Shown here piece after piece: positions 20,435 through 29,035 of a DNA stretch of 64,000 bases; positions within the stretch are counted from its first letter, which is position 1; every line of letters begins with the position of its first letter. The translations under genes and the position numbers were made by a program. The notes under the pieces are model-generated. The model did no database searches, had not been told where the DNA came from, and saw only the letters and a list, made by a program, of their open reading frames with translations. Origin of the DNA: Paulinella micropora (taxonomy: Eukaryota > Cercozoa > Imbricatea > Euglyphida); the NCBI GenBank assembly GCA_009731375.1, contig BJOX01000027.1, positions 1,278,792 to 1,342,791 of the forward strand, given 5' to 3'.

Positions 20435-21946
20435 ATGCCTGTCCAATACGGAGGAGAACTAGTCCATCAGACTAAGGAACTGCTCACAGGTAAGTATGAA
20501 TTGAACAAACTTACCAGTCGTGAAGGGTCGCAAACTATCCCACTTACTACTGCTGGTGGTATGGAAAGCACCTTTGAAATTCCTACTCGCCCTTTGAACC
20601 TTGCGAGGTCTGTGTTGCGATTTACTTACACTCCGACTGGTGCGGATGCTGGTAGGTATAATCGTATTTTTATGGATTGTCTGTCTATGATTAAAACTAT
20701 TGAATTGCGAAGCCGAAGCGGGCAGTATCTGTGTAATCTTCAACACGTGAGTAATTACACTAAGGTGATATGGAAACCTGAAATTAAGTATGAAAAATTT
20801 ATGGCACATGAAAACCACGGGGCTTATGATGATAACAAGAAAACAGGTAATTCTGGTGCTATGCTTCAAAAGTGTAATGCTGGAAAAGTTGAGATAGGAA
20901 CCGTAGCAGAAAGAAAACTAATTTCTGATGCAGCCAATACTGCCGATGTAAAAGCTGCAGTTCAAGGTTATTACAAAGTGCCAAGTGTGAATGCCCGTCG
21001 TCATAATGATACCGCTCTCGCTGATAGCACTGCTGGAACCTATAGCCTTGTTGATGTTCCTTTTGAGGAGGCTAAGTATTTTGAAGGAGGGACTGATGAT
21101 GGTGCCAACCCTGCTATCAGTGTTAAGTTTCCTTTGGGTATGTTGTTTGGAATAATTTTTGAACTGGATAAGACTATTGGGTTTAATGAAATTTTGGATT
21201 TTAGAATTGTATGGGAGAGCACTGCCCGCACTTCATTTTATGGCACTGATGCGAGTTCTATTTCCACTGGTGCTGCTGCTACTACCACTGGTGCTATCGT
21301 CTCAAACCTAAATTTATTCATTGCTGTTGAGACTGACCCAAATGTCATCCTGGGTGTCCAGCAAAAGATTGCGGGTGAAGGCTTTCCTTTTAAGATTGAA
21401 TACCCCATTGCTTGGAAGCAGAACCTTTCAACATCGCAGAACCATGTCGTAAAAATGAACCGCTCGCAGGGTGAAAGAATTCGTCGTATCTATACAGCAG
21501 CCTTTCACAACACTGAGAGTGCTAATACTTCCTTTGATAATAGCAGCTTGCCTGCTGGTTATGCGGTGGGACCTCCAGTCGTAAAGGCTCAGGGGTCTAA
21601 AATTCAGACATATTACACAACTCTTGATGGAAGTCGTATTCAACAATTTGACATTAACACTTCAAATAATGAAGACTATATGCTTCTCAAGGATAAGTTG
21701 AAGGGTAGTGCTATTTTAAATTCTAATGTGTATCATTACAACTGGTTCCATGTGGATACTTGGGATAACAACCGCCCGCTGTGCGATAAGGATACCGACG
21801 GCTATGAGGTAAGTGGTCTAAGCCTTGATACTGAACGACGATATGAATTCGTTTCAACTACTGCGGGTGCTAATCTTAACCATTACACTTTTGCTATTCT
21901 TCAACGAAGTGTGCTTGTGAAGGGAATTGAAATTTTGATGAGTTAA
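20435..21946 (+). CDS. Major capsid protein, double jelly roll
   Basis: 503 residues starting MPVQYGGELVHQTKELL. Size, position after the penton gene and content (beta-rich, FEIPTRPLNLARSVLRFTYT early, WHVDTWDNNRPL-type late segment) fit the double-jelly-roll capsid of Polintons and virophages, which forms trimeric capsomers. The frame is fully open, with higher GC at third positions than the polymerase, as in highly expressed late genes. The upstream region has TATAATATATTCTCG. An intact capsid beside a broken polymerase is notable. Confidence 0.9.
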   Translation: MPVQYGGELVHQTKELLTGKYELNKLTSREGSQTIPLTTAGGMESTFEIPTRPLNLARSVLRFTYTPTGADAGRYNRIFMDCLSMIKTIELRSRSGQYLCNLQHVSNYTKVIWKPEIKYEKFMAHENHGAYDDNKKTGNSGAMLQKCNAGKVEIGTVAERKLISDAANTADVKAAVQGYYKVPSVNARRHNDTALADSTAGTYSLVDVPFEEAKYFEGGTDDGANPAISVKFPLGMLFGIIFELDKTIGFNEILDFRIVWESTARTSFYGTDASSISTGAAATTTGAIVSNLNLFIAVETDPNVILGVQQKIAGEGFPFKIEYPIAWKQNLSTSQNHVVKMNRSQGERIRRIYTAAFHNTESANTSFDNSSLPAGYAVGPPVVKAQGSKIQTYYTTLDGSRIQQFDINTSNNEDYMLLKDKLKGSAILNSNVYHYNWFHVDTWDNNRPLCDKDTDGYEVSGLSLDTERRYEFVSTTAGANLNHYTFAILQRSVLVKGIEILMS

Positions 21947-21999
21947 AAAATTAGTAAAATAAAAATAAAAATTTTTTTTTTTGATAATATAGACCTACA

Positions 22000-23325
22000 A
22001 TGTCCCACCAAAGAAACTTAATCGCACAAAATCCAGAAGGAGAATTTATAAATGTCAGTGTTGGATATGATGGTAATATTGAAACAAATAATTCAAAAAC
22101 CGATTTTTGGCGAAGCAGTAGTAGGTCAATTAACACCAGTTTTACAAGAAATCTTTCCATATACAATTAATACTAGGATATGGACAAAAACAGAAACCAA
22201 ATCGTCTGTGTCATTTTTGAATAATATGGCTGAATTGAAAACAACTGCTGATGCAACGGCAGATGCTAGACTGGTAAGTAAAAGGAGAATAAATATAGAA
22301 CTGGAATGGGTGTCCTAGCCCGCTTTACTGCTCTATGGACAACGGATGATACAAAAGATTACTATTCATATATTGGAATAGGAAATGATCTCGTTGATGG
22401 ATTTTATTTTTACAAAAATCAAGCAGGAATACGTATTGCACATTGTAAAGGAGGTGCTGCAGTTTATATTGACCAAGAAGACTGGGACGACCCTTGCGAT
22501 GGAAATTATGCTATGCCAGACTTAGACTGGAGCAAAGGAAATGTATTTCAAGTTCAATTTCAGTATCTTGGGTTTGGTGCTATTAAGTTTTATATTGAAA
22601 ATCCCATAACAGGATTATTTCAATTAGTTCATATGATTGACTATGCGAATGCTAATAATGGTGTAAGCCTGCGAAATACAACATTACCTTTTACGGCAGT
22701 AATGAGAAATGATGCAGCGACTGGAATACAAACTCTTAAAACAGCGAGTGCCAGTTTATTCATTGAGGGAACGAATACGATAAACACAAGTATAACAAAC
22801 GAAGTGGAAGGAAGTAAAGCAGCAAACACCACTGAAAGTCCTATTATTAGTATAAGAAACAAAGCGGTATTTGATGCGGGTGGTGCTAATTTAACAAATT
22901 ATTCAAATGTTTATCCTACTTTGATAAGTATTACAAATGAAGATAGTAAGTCGTGTGTAGTAAGAATGGTATTAAATGGAACACTAACTGGAGCAGGTTT
23001 TGCAGATGTTGATTCTAAGTATTCAATTGTAGATACTGATACAAAGGCGAGTGCCGTTGCCAACGGAACAACAATTTTTAAACTATATGTAAATTCTCAA
23101 TCAACTCAACAAATCAATCTTAGAAGTTATGATATNNNNNNNNNNAACGGAACAACAATTTTTAAACTATATGTAAATTCTCAATCAACTCAACAAATCA
23201 ATCTTAGAAGTTATGATATATATTTGACTCCTAGTGATGTATTGACTTTTACACAGAAATCCGTCGGAACTGCCAATAATGGTTCAAATGTCAATGTTAT
23301 TGCTAATTTTATTGAGGATCAGTGA
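22000..23325 (+). pseudogene. Virion surface-like protein, frameshifted
   Basis: Begins at ATG 22000 (MSHQRNLIAQNPEGEF) behind a GATAATATAGACCTACA promoter-like motif. Frames change near 22110 and 22300: FLNNMAELKTTADATADARLVSKRRI, then GVLARFTALWTTDDTKDYYSYIGIGN. A large beta-rich domain follows (DGFYFYKNQAGIRIAHCKGG) to the stop at 23323. Proteins with this AELKT...ARFTALW layout occur in large DNA viruses as putative surface or adhesion proteins; I recall the family only loosely. The N10 gap at 23136-23145 is flanked by a duplicated 74-bp segment, which lengthens the apparent protein artificially. Confidence 0.6.
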
Positions 23326-23357
23326 TACAGAAAAAAAACAATGAAGGNNNNNNNNNN

Positions 23358-23838
23358 CAATGAAGGTAACATGATATTAAAGATATTTTTTTACCGCATG
23401 CATCTTTGTTATTAAAATAAGGTTGTTGAATTAAATATTCAAGGTATGGTTTATCAATCTTAGCAACATCTTCAATTTTCATTTTTTTATACTTTCCATA
23501 TTGAAGAAAAATATCGGTTTCATTTTGTGCTATACATCCTTCGTCTGTAGCATTCGCTATCTCTTCGCCTACATTAGCCTTTATTTCGGTAATTCCAGTC
23601 TCTCTCTCACAACAAGATCTGTTTCCTTAAAAGGAGTGCTTTGTTCCTCCATCATTTTTTCTAATGTAGCCTCCAACGGAATAACTACTTTCACGTTGTC
23701 GTCGCGGGGTTTGTATTGCTCATAGAAAGAAACAATGTCAGGCTTAGTCCATTTAATTGTTGGTTTCTTAATTTCAATGTCAAGGTTCCATTTGTCAATT
23801 TCATTTAAGTAGTCCTGTTTGGTTGACAGGTCAGTCAT
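23358..23838 (-). pseudogene. GKYKxxK-domain protein, copy 1
   Basis: Opens MTDLSTKQDYLNEIDKWNLD. The frame stops at 23581, but another frame continues to a domain with QYGKYKKMKIEDVAKIDKPY followed by LEYLIQQPYF. This pattern resembles the DUF3820/exodeoxyribonuclease-X C-terminal domain, whose GKYKG...YLxWL signature is small and beta-alpha. A nucleic-acid role is inferred from the family. It is paralogous to the next gene and lies between the surface-protein gene and the right terminus. A 10-N gap cuts its 3' end. Confidence 0.55.
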
Positions 23839-23912
23839 TGATATATATTAAGTAAATATTAATTTTTATTGTAAATATTTTTTTACTTCACTTTTAATGT
23901 CANNNNNNNNNN

Positions 23913-24176
23913 GTTTTTACTTTACTTTTAATGTCAGTAAATTTCTCAAACCACGGCTGTTTCATAACCCATTCAAGGTATGGCTTATCAATAACCGCTA
24001 CATCTTGAATTTTCTTACCTTTATACTTACCGAATGGAAAAATCTGCCCGTGCATTTTCAATCATTTGGATTTCGTCAGTAATTATCTTTTTAACATCGG
24101 CAAGAGAAAATGTTTCTTTTTTATTTTCAATAGAGAGTTTCTCAAACTTCTCACATAGTCTGGTGAGGGTGGTCAT
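23913..24176 (-). pseudogene. GKYKGKK-domain protein, copy 2
   Basis: Starts MTTLTRLCEKFEKLSIENKK near the right terminus. After one frame change at about 24030 it has FGKYKGKKIQDVAVIDKPY and LEWVMKQPWFEKF, a better match to the DUF3820/ExoX C-terminal signature than copy 1. The two copies are tandem paralogues. The gap at 23903-23912 truncates the end and has near-duplicate flanks (TTTTAATGTCA), so assembly may have altered the spacing. Confidence 0.55.
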
Positions 24177-24218
24177 TGGTCTATATAGATTGGTAAAAAA
24201 AAATTATGGAAAAAAATT

Positions 24219-24532
24219 AATTAATCAAACTCGCAATAGGAGAGGACTTTTCAGTTTTTCAAAAAAGATAACTAAGTTCAGGACAGCAAGAAAAACTAAG
24301 AAACAGTTTTTGATATCTCTTAGTGTTTATTTGGCAAAAGATAGATGAGTTATCTTTTTTTAGAGTTTGAGAGAAATTCAAATATGGACTATTTATTGAT
24401 TAAGAATGCTTGTATTGAATTTGGATGAAATTATGTATATTTTTATTGAAATTAATAGTAAGACGAATTTATATGAAAATAGGCTTATTTTATATAAAAA
24501 GATAACTGTCCTATAGTGGTACCTATAGTAGT
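24219..24532 (-). repeat. Polinton right terminal inverted repeat
   Basis: Inverse of 3108-3420, ending CCTATAGTAGT at 24532, followed by TACATA. Confidence 0.95.
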
Positions 24533-24800
24533 TACATACATACATACATACACACATGCATACATACATACATACATACATATGTACATACATACATACA
24601 TACATACATACATTACATACATACAGACATACAGACATAGATACATACATACATACAGACATACATACATACATACAAACATACATACATACATACATAC
24701 AAACATACATACATAGACATACATACATATGTACATACATACATACATACATACAAACATACATACTATATATATAAATATATATATATGTATATATATT
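24533..24800. repeat. (TACA)n and (TATA)n microsatellite, right Polinton flank
   Basis: Continuation of the microsatellite that was interrupted by the Polinton, ending in TATATATGTATATATATTTG before the LRR array begins. Confidence 0.9.
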
Positions 24801-24904
24801 TGTATTGCCTTCTGCCGTCAGCTTCTTTTTTCTTTGTAACTTTTCCCTTGAACCTCCTTTCTTTCACTTCTTGTTTGTGTTCATGGTTTATCTGCTCTGA
24901 ATAG

Positions 24905-24979
24905 GCCAATTATGAAGGCAAATCGCTCGATTTGTCAATCCAGAATCTTGGTGCTTCGGCTGTCGCCAAGGGACTGCAG
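24905..24979 (+). CDS. LRR exon P0 (shortened)
   Basis: Acceptor CTGAATAG, 25 codons (ANYEGKSLDLSIQNLGASAV...KGLQ), donor GTCACAC. The paralogue at 54548 has 28 codons; this copy has lost about nine bases in the loop. Its beta-strand SLDLS and the AVAKGLQ helix mark it as a ribonuclease-inhibitor-type repeat, probably an early repeat of the array. Confidence 0.6.
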
Positions 24980-25348
24980 GTCACACAAACTATGCATGCA
25001 TAAAGACATCACTACTTCAGGCCAGGGCTACACCTATTATGAGACAACAGACTAAAATATTTATGAATGTTGGGTGTTTGGATACTGGAGATCTTACAGG
25101 TGAATCTCTGTGTGTGTGTGTCTATCTCTCTCTCCTCTATGTCTCTCTCTCTCTCTCTCTCTCTCTTTGATCTCTCTCTCTCTCTCTGTCACACACACAC
25201 CACCCACCTTCCCAAAATGTTTAGCAACAAACATGCATACGTATACACATGTACACATATACTAGATATACATATTACACATTTACATGTGATCATAGAC
25301 ACTTTTCATACACAGCATGCCAACATACTCACATATTCATCATTTTAA

Positions 25349-25360
25349 TGCTACCAGCTG
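25349..25360. repeat. Half palindrome TGCTACCAGCTG
   Basis: Only the left arm of the LRR-array palindrome is present, followed by unrelated CT-rich sequence. The same half site is in the duplicate at 55059-55070. Confidence 0.5.
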
Positions 25361-25420
25361 TATATTGTATTTCTTTCTCTGTCTTCTCTGTCTTCTCTTT
25401 CTCTCTCTCTCTCTCTTTCT

Positions 25421-25490
25421 CGGAAGCAGCGCCTTCAGCACCAATTTTGTTCTGCCAATCGAGCTTGACAAAGGTGTTTTCAATGTTGTC
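25421..25490 (-). pseudogene. Remnant minus-strand LRR exon inside CT repeats
   Basis: Reads NTFVKLDWQNKIGAEGAASE on the minus strand, matching the middle of an LRR unit. Its 3' part has been replaced by a GA/CT microsatellite. The duplicate is at 55150-55219. Confidence 0.55.
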
Positions 25491-25864
25491 ATATAAGCAT
25501 ATGCTCTCTCTCTCTCTCTCTCTCTATCTATCTCCTCTATCTCTCTCCTCTCTTTCTCTCTCCCTCTCTCCCTCTCCCTCCCTCCCTCTCTCTCTATCTA
25601 TCTATCTATCTCCTCCGTTTCTCTTCTCACTCTCCCTCCCTCCCTCCCTCTCTCTCTCTCTCTCTCGCTCTCTCTCTATCTCTCTCTTTTCTCTCTCTAT
25701 AGCTCTATCTCTCTGTCACGCACACACACCACCCACCTACCCGAAACGTTTAACAGCAAACATGCATATACACATGTACACATATACATATTACATATTA
25801 ATATGTGTTAATAGGCACTGATCATACACAGCATGCCAACATACTCACATATGCATCATTTTAA

Positions 25865-25885
25865 TGCTACGCGCCCGCGGTAGCA
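25865..25885. repeat. LRR-array palindrome H1
   Basis: Arms TGCTAC-GCG and CGCGGTAGCA. It is the right boundary of the segmental duplication with 55615-55635. Confidence 0.8.
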
Positions 25886-25923
25886 TGTCTAACAACTTAA
25901 ATGTATGTGTGATGTCACTGCAG

Positions 25924-26007
25924 GTAAACAAGAATCTGCAGACGTTGTGGATTGCAAGTAATAATATTGGAGATAAAGGTGCAGCAGCGTTTGCAGACGC
26001 GCTTAAG
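25924..26007 (+). CDS. LRR exon P1
   Basis: Acceptor CACTGCAG, then 84 nt in phase 0, then donor GTACCT. It encodes one 28-residue repeat, VNKNLQTLWIASNNIGDKGA then AAFADALK, with the LxxLxLxxNxIG strand-turn and amphipathic helix of ribonuclease-inhibitor/NLR-type LRRs. Its donor shares GGTACC with minus-strand exon M1. Confidence 0.85.
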
Positions 26008-26011
26008 GTAC

Positions 26012-26095
26012 CTGCAGGGCCTTTGCGATTGCTGTTGCGCCTGCGTCGCCGATATCGTTGCCATAGAGGATGAGTGTAGCCAGGCAATTATTCAC
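26012..26095 (-). CDS. LRR exon M1 (antisense partner of P1)
   Basis: On the minus strand, acceptor AATACC-reverse side TATTAG, 84 nt in phase 0 encoding VNNCLATLILYGNDIGDAGA then TAIAKALQ, and donor GTACC. It is fully open with every LRR consensus position filled. Only four bases (GTAC) separate it from P1, and they serve both donors. Confidence 0.85.
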
Positions 26096-26132
26096 CTAAT
26101 ACCATTCACAGTGCAATGCGGATATTTTTGCA

Positions 26133-26150
26133 TGCTACCGCGCGGTAGCA
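26133..26150. repeat. LRR-array palindrome H2 (perfect)
   Basis: TGCTACCGCGCGGTAGCA, an 18-bp perfect palindrome, 37 bp from the M1 acceptor and 33 bp from the P2 acceptor. Confidence 0.9.
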
Positions 26151-26183
26151 CTAATAAAAGTTGCTGTTCGTTTTTGAGTGCAG

Positions 26184-26267
26184 GTCAATGCGAGCCTCAC
26201 TGAAATCTCGCTCTGGTGCAACGGTATTGGTGATGCTGGAGCTATTGCTATCGGCAGGGCCTTGGAG
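26184..26267 (+). CDS. LRR exon P2
   Basis: Acceptor GAGTGCAG, 84 nt encoding VNASLTEISLWCNGIGDAGA then IAIGRALE, donor GTCTGA. The dyad junction here is GGTCTGACC, an odd-length palindrome, instead of GGTACC. Confidence 0.85.
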
Positions 26268-26274
26268 GTCTGAC

Positions 26275-26358
26275 CTTGAGCGCTTCCGCGATATGCTCTG
26301 CGCCTTGTGCTCCAATGTTGTTCGAATCTATGTTGAGCGTTTGCAGAGTTTAATTGAC
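26275..26358 (-). pseudogene. LRR exon M2, one in-frame stop
   Basis: 84 nt on the minus strand. After VN a TAA stop (26350-26352) interrupts TLQTLNIDSNNIGAQGAEHI and AEALK. Otherwise it is a perfect repeat with donor GTCAGA. One substitution would account for the stop. Confidence 0.75.
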
Positions 26359-26392
26359 CTATTTATCGACACACCACAAACTTATATATGAA

Positions 26393-26413
26393 TGCTACCG
26401 CGGCGCGGTAGCA
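26393..26413. repeat. LRR-array palindrome H3
   Basis: Arms TGCTACCGC and GCGGTAGCA around GGC, between the M2 and P3 acceptors. Confidence 0.9.
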
Positions 26414-26442
26414 TAAACGAAGAAAAATGTGTCGATGTGCAG

Positions 26443-26526
26443 GAGAACAAAACATTGCAGATATTACATCTGGGAAACACCGCTATCGAAGATGCAGGCG
26501 CCAAAGCCCTCGGAACAGCTCTCAAG
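26443..26526 (+). CDS. LRR exon P3
   Basis: Acceptor GATGTGCAG, 84 nt encoding ENKTLQILHLGNTAIEDAGA then KALGTALK, donor GTACCT within the GGTACC junction at 26526-26531. Glu replaces the usual first Val; Asp replaces Gly in the IG turn. Confidence 0.85.
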
Positions 26527-26530
26527 GTAC

Positions 26531-26578
26531 CTCCAGCGCCTTTGCAATATGTTGGGCTCCTGCCGTCCGATTCCATTA
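26531..26578 (-). pseudogene. LRR exon M3, 5' half missing at a half palindrome
   Basis: From the GGTACC donor the minus strand reads back through TAGAQHIAKALE and NGIG with one frameshift, then stops being LRR exactly where CGGTAGCA (26579-26586), the right half of the array palindrome, begins. The first dozen codons, acceptor and left palindrome arm are absent, as after a deletion ending in the palindrome. Confidence 0.65.
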
Positions 26579-26586
26579 CGGTAGCA
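26579..26586. repeat. Half palindrome CGGTAGCA
   Basis: Right arm only, joined directly to truncated exon M3. The P4 acceptor follows at the usual distance of about 30 bp. Confidence 0.6.
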
Positions 26587-26616
26587 ACACATGTATCAAT
26601 ATATTGGGCTTCATAG

Positions 26617-26700
26617 GTAAACCTAACCCTGAGGGAGCTGGATCTAGGATACAATAGTATTGGTGGTGACGGTGCCCACGCAATTGGAGAGGCTCTTAAG
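26617..26700 (+). CDS. LRR exon P4
   Basis: Acceptor CTTCATAG, 84 nt encoding VNLTLRELDLGYNSIGGDGA then HAIGEALK, donor GTACCT in GGTACC at 26700-26705. Confidence 0.85.
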
Positions 26701-26704
26701 GTAC

Positions 26705-26788
26705 CTGCAGTGCTTTTGCGATTTGCTTCGCTCCTTCTGATTCGATGTTGTTGTCTTCCATCACAAGAGAAGTTAAGCTGGTGTTCAC
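26705..26788 (-). CDS. LRR exon M4 (antisense partner of P4)
   Basis: 84 nt on the minus strand, acceptor TGTTAG, encoding VNTSLTSLVMEDNNIESEGA then KQIAKALQ, donor GTACC. Fully open. Confidence 0.85.
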
Positions 26789-26814
26789 CTAACACATGTT
26801 CATGATAAATATTC

Positions 26815-26840
26815 TGCTACCGTGCACTGCGCGGGTAGCC
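26815..26840. repeat. LRR-array palindrome H4 (imperfect)
   Basis: TGCTACCGTGCA and TGCGCGGGTAGC arms, adjacent to the truncated exon M5. Confidence 0.75.
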
Positions 26841-26907
26841 ATTGTTTTACTCCATCTGAGCGAATGTTATAGCCACTCAATCCAAGCTCCAGCAGAGTTG
26901 CATTCGC
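26841..26907 (-). pseudogene. LRR exon M5, 3' end missing at palindrome H4
   Basis: Acceptor TGTAATAG, then ANATLLELGLSGYNIRSDGV and K. The final seven codons and the donor are absent because the sequence runs straight into H4. Its dyad partner is also missing. Confidence 0.65.
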
Positions 26908-26938
26908 CTATTACATACAGAAGAGTTCGCTTTACCAT

Positions 26939-26959
26939 TGCTTCCGGGGCCCGGTTGCA
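26939..26959. repeat. LRR-array palindrome H5 (degenerate)
   Basis: TGCTTCCGGGGCCCGGTTGCA-type arms: TGCTtCCGG and CCGGTtGCA with compensating changes on both sides. Confidence 0.55.
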
Positions 26960-26989
26960 TGGCATCGCATGTGTGTTTCATGTGTGCAG

Positions 26990-27240
26990 GTCAATAGCAC
27001 GTTGACTAGCCTGAACCTCGGCGACTACAACGCAATAGGTAATGAAGGGAAACAGGCGATCGAAACGTTACTGCGCAGAAACAAGGAATGGGCAAGGCTC
27101 CATGAGCATGCTCGAAGTGTCATGCCGGAAATCTATGAAGCCTTGGAGCAGTTCACTCCCGAGATATGCACCTGCATAACTTACTACAGTGGGCCTGACT
27201 GCTCAGTTGCGATTGCAGAGGAACTTGCGACTCTTTCTCT
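26990..27240 (+). CDS. LRR terminal exon P5
   Basis: Acceptor TGTGTGCAG, then one repeat (VNSTLTSLNLGDYNAIGNEG) and KQAIETLLRRNKEWARL instead of a donor. It continues through HEHARSVMPEIYEALEQF and a Cys-containing tail TPEICTCITYYSGPDC. This looks like the C-terminal capping exon of the plus-strand gene. The frame then enters a CTT/TCC/TCG microsatellite and would add a very long poly-Ser tail to about 28020, which I do not accept as certain protein. Confidence 0.7.
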
Positions 27241-27972
27241 TCTCTCTCCCTCCTCCTCCTCCTCCTCCTCCTCCTCTTCTTCTTCTTCTTCTTCTTCTTC
27301 TTCCTCCTCTTTTTCCTCTTCTTCTTCTTCTTTTGCTTCTTCTTCTGCTTCTTCTTCTTCTTCATCTTCTTCTTCTTCTTCTTCTTCTTCTTCTTCTCCT
27401 CCTTCTTCTTCTTCGCGATTGTTCTTGTCTTCTAGATCTTCTTCTCCTTCTTCTTCTTCTTCTTCTTCGTCCTCTTCTTCGTCCTCTTCTTCGTCTTCTT
27501 CTTCGTCTTCTTCTTCTTCTTCTTCTTCTTCTTCTTCTTCTTCTTCTTCTTCTTCTTCTTCTTCTTCTTCGTCTTCTTCGTCTTCTTCTTCTTCTTCTTC
27601 TTCTTCTTCGTCGTCGTCTTCTTCTTCTTCTTCTTCTTCTTCTTCTTCTCTTCGTCGTCGTCGTCGTCGTCGTCTTCTTCTTCTTCTTCTTCTTCCTCTT
27701 CCTCTTCCTCTTCTTCTTCTTCTTCTTCTTCTTCATTTTCTTCTTCTTCTTCTTCTTCTTCTTCTTCTTCTTCTTCTTCTTCGTCTTCGTCTTCGTCTTC
27801 GTCTTCGTCTTCGTCTCCGTCTCCGTCTCCGTCTCCGTCTCTGTCTCCGTCTCCGTCTCCGTCTCCGTCTCCGTCTCCGTCTTCGTCTTCGTCTTCGTCT
27901 TCGTCTTCTTCTTCTTCTTCTTCTTCTTCTTCTTCTTCTTCTTCTTCTTCTTTTCTTCTTCTTCCTCTTCCT
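27241..27972. repeat. (TCT/TCC/TCG)n trinucleotide block
   Basis: A 730-bp pyrimidine-rich strand that is open in several frames as poly-Ser, poly-Leu, poly-Arg or poly-Lys. It is fused to the end of LRR exon P5. Confidence 0.95.
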
Positions 27973-28019
27973 TGAGGAAAAAAAAGGCAGAACGAAGCAA
28001 AAAAAAATGACAAGAAAGT

Positions 28020-28967
28020 AAAGAAAGGAAAGAAATGAAGGGAAATGAAAATAACTTTCAAGGGGTCTCAATACAAGGTTGATACTTAGTCTATGATTAT
28101 CATCAACTTACGAGCGGCGGCTGCAAAAGAACTATTAAGCAGCAGCAGCAACCACAACCACAAAAACACCAGCAACAGCAGCAGCAGATACGAAAGAGAT
28201 CCGACAGGCGGATTATCCAAGAAACAGTTTCATAATATTTCAACAGCTGACTGAGTAACTGTTGTTCAGTGGAAAAGGGAACTTATTTTTGGCTAAACTA
28301 AATGAAGTTTAAGTGGGGTTTTTTTACTTATATATCTGTTTCAGTGAAAGTTAACTATCATAATGACTCATTATTAATATACCGTCACCCACTGTATGAT
28401 ATTAATACGAGTGGGAAGCGTAAGAGGAAAAATCACTTTGTTTATAATTCTGAAAAGAGAATTTCAAAACATTAAAGTATGATTTCCAATCAAGTTCTTA
28501 TTAGTATATTCATCAGCTTGAAACAAGCGTTCTTCAACAAGTTATTGAAAATCGTTCAGTGGCCCGGGAAATACACTAAAAATTTTGTTACTAGTAAATT
28601 AAATTTTGACGTAACAACTACGAATCTGTTCTCGTGTGGTGACTCGGTACTTAGCCTCCGTCACTGCTCATTAATTAAATTAACATTTTGGGGGGTTTTT
28701 AATGAGTATTCGTAAATCAATAAGGACTGTTGTCAGGCCCGGCTCATTTGCGTCCACGTTGGCTCCGAGCAACTACTGATAAAATATTAATATTGGGTGA
28801 AGGGGGTGTCCCGTTATTATTCAAATTACTATGATTACCGGCATGTATTAATACTACTAAGGGCCTGAGAAGGCCTCAGAACACGCAAGAAGCAAAATGA
28901 CCAAAGAAGTTCCGATCTCGTCGTTCCCCAATCACTTGAAAGGGGTACAGCAACGCTGACCGGCGCC
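28020..28967. other. Unique AT-rich flank, no gene seen
   Basis: No convincing coding sequence. CAG/CAA-rich at 28130-28185, then AT-rich. It forms the left flank of the Ty3 element. A weak likeness of 28515-28570 to 45660-45720 suggests an older repeat. Confidence 0.5.
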
Positions 28968-29035
28968 TTTTGTCGGTTATAATCAAAAGATATTATTTAA
29001 TACGAGCAGGGGTATTTATCCATCCAATTCCACAG
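28968..29035 (-). repeat. 3' LTR, outer fragment
   Basis: TTTTGTCGGTTATAATCAAA to TTCCACAG, matching 45093-45164. It is cut off from the remainder by the piggyBac-like insertion. Confidence 0.9.

Larger units (their letters stand above)
3108..24532 (+). mobile_element. Integrated Polinton/Maverick element (21.4 kb)
   Basis: A complete virus-like element is bounded by inverted repeats beginning ACTACTATAGGTACCACTA and flanked by TACATA at 3102-3107 and 24533-24538. Six-bp duplications are typical of Polintons, although here the repeat sits in a TACA microsatellite. It carries the hallmark set: protein-primed polymerase B, retroviral-type integrase, A32-like ATPase, adenain-like protease, penton and double-jelly-roll capsid. 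Additional genes are a long fibre, GIY-YIG nuclease, basic core protein and a paralogous pair with a GKYKGKK domain. Polymerase, ATPase, integrase and fibre carry frameshifts or stops, so it is probably a decaying provirus, unless the draft has many indel errors. Confidence 0.95.
24801..25885 (+). repeat. Segmental duplicate of 54448-55635
   Basis: From CCTTCTGCCGTCAGCTTC to the palindrome GCGGTAGCAT, this stretch is co-linear with 54448-55635, differing by substitutions and microsatellite length. It includes an LRR exon, a degenerate minus-strand exon and CT-rich tracts. Similarity stops at the palindrome. Confidence 0.85.

Noticed and set aside
27189-28071. Several 200-350 residue frames of poly-Ser, poly-Leu, poly-Arg, poly-Lys and Glu/Asp
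   Set aside because: Translations of the TCT/TCC/TCG block. Only the first part of one of them (26990-27240) is kept as LRR terminal exon.
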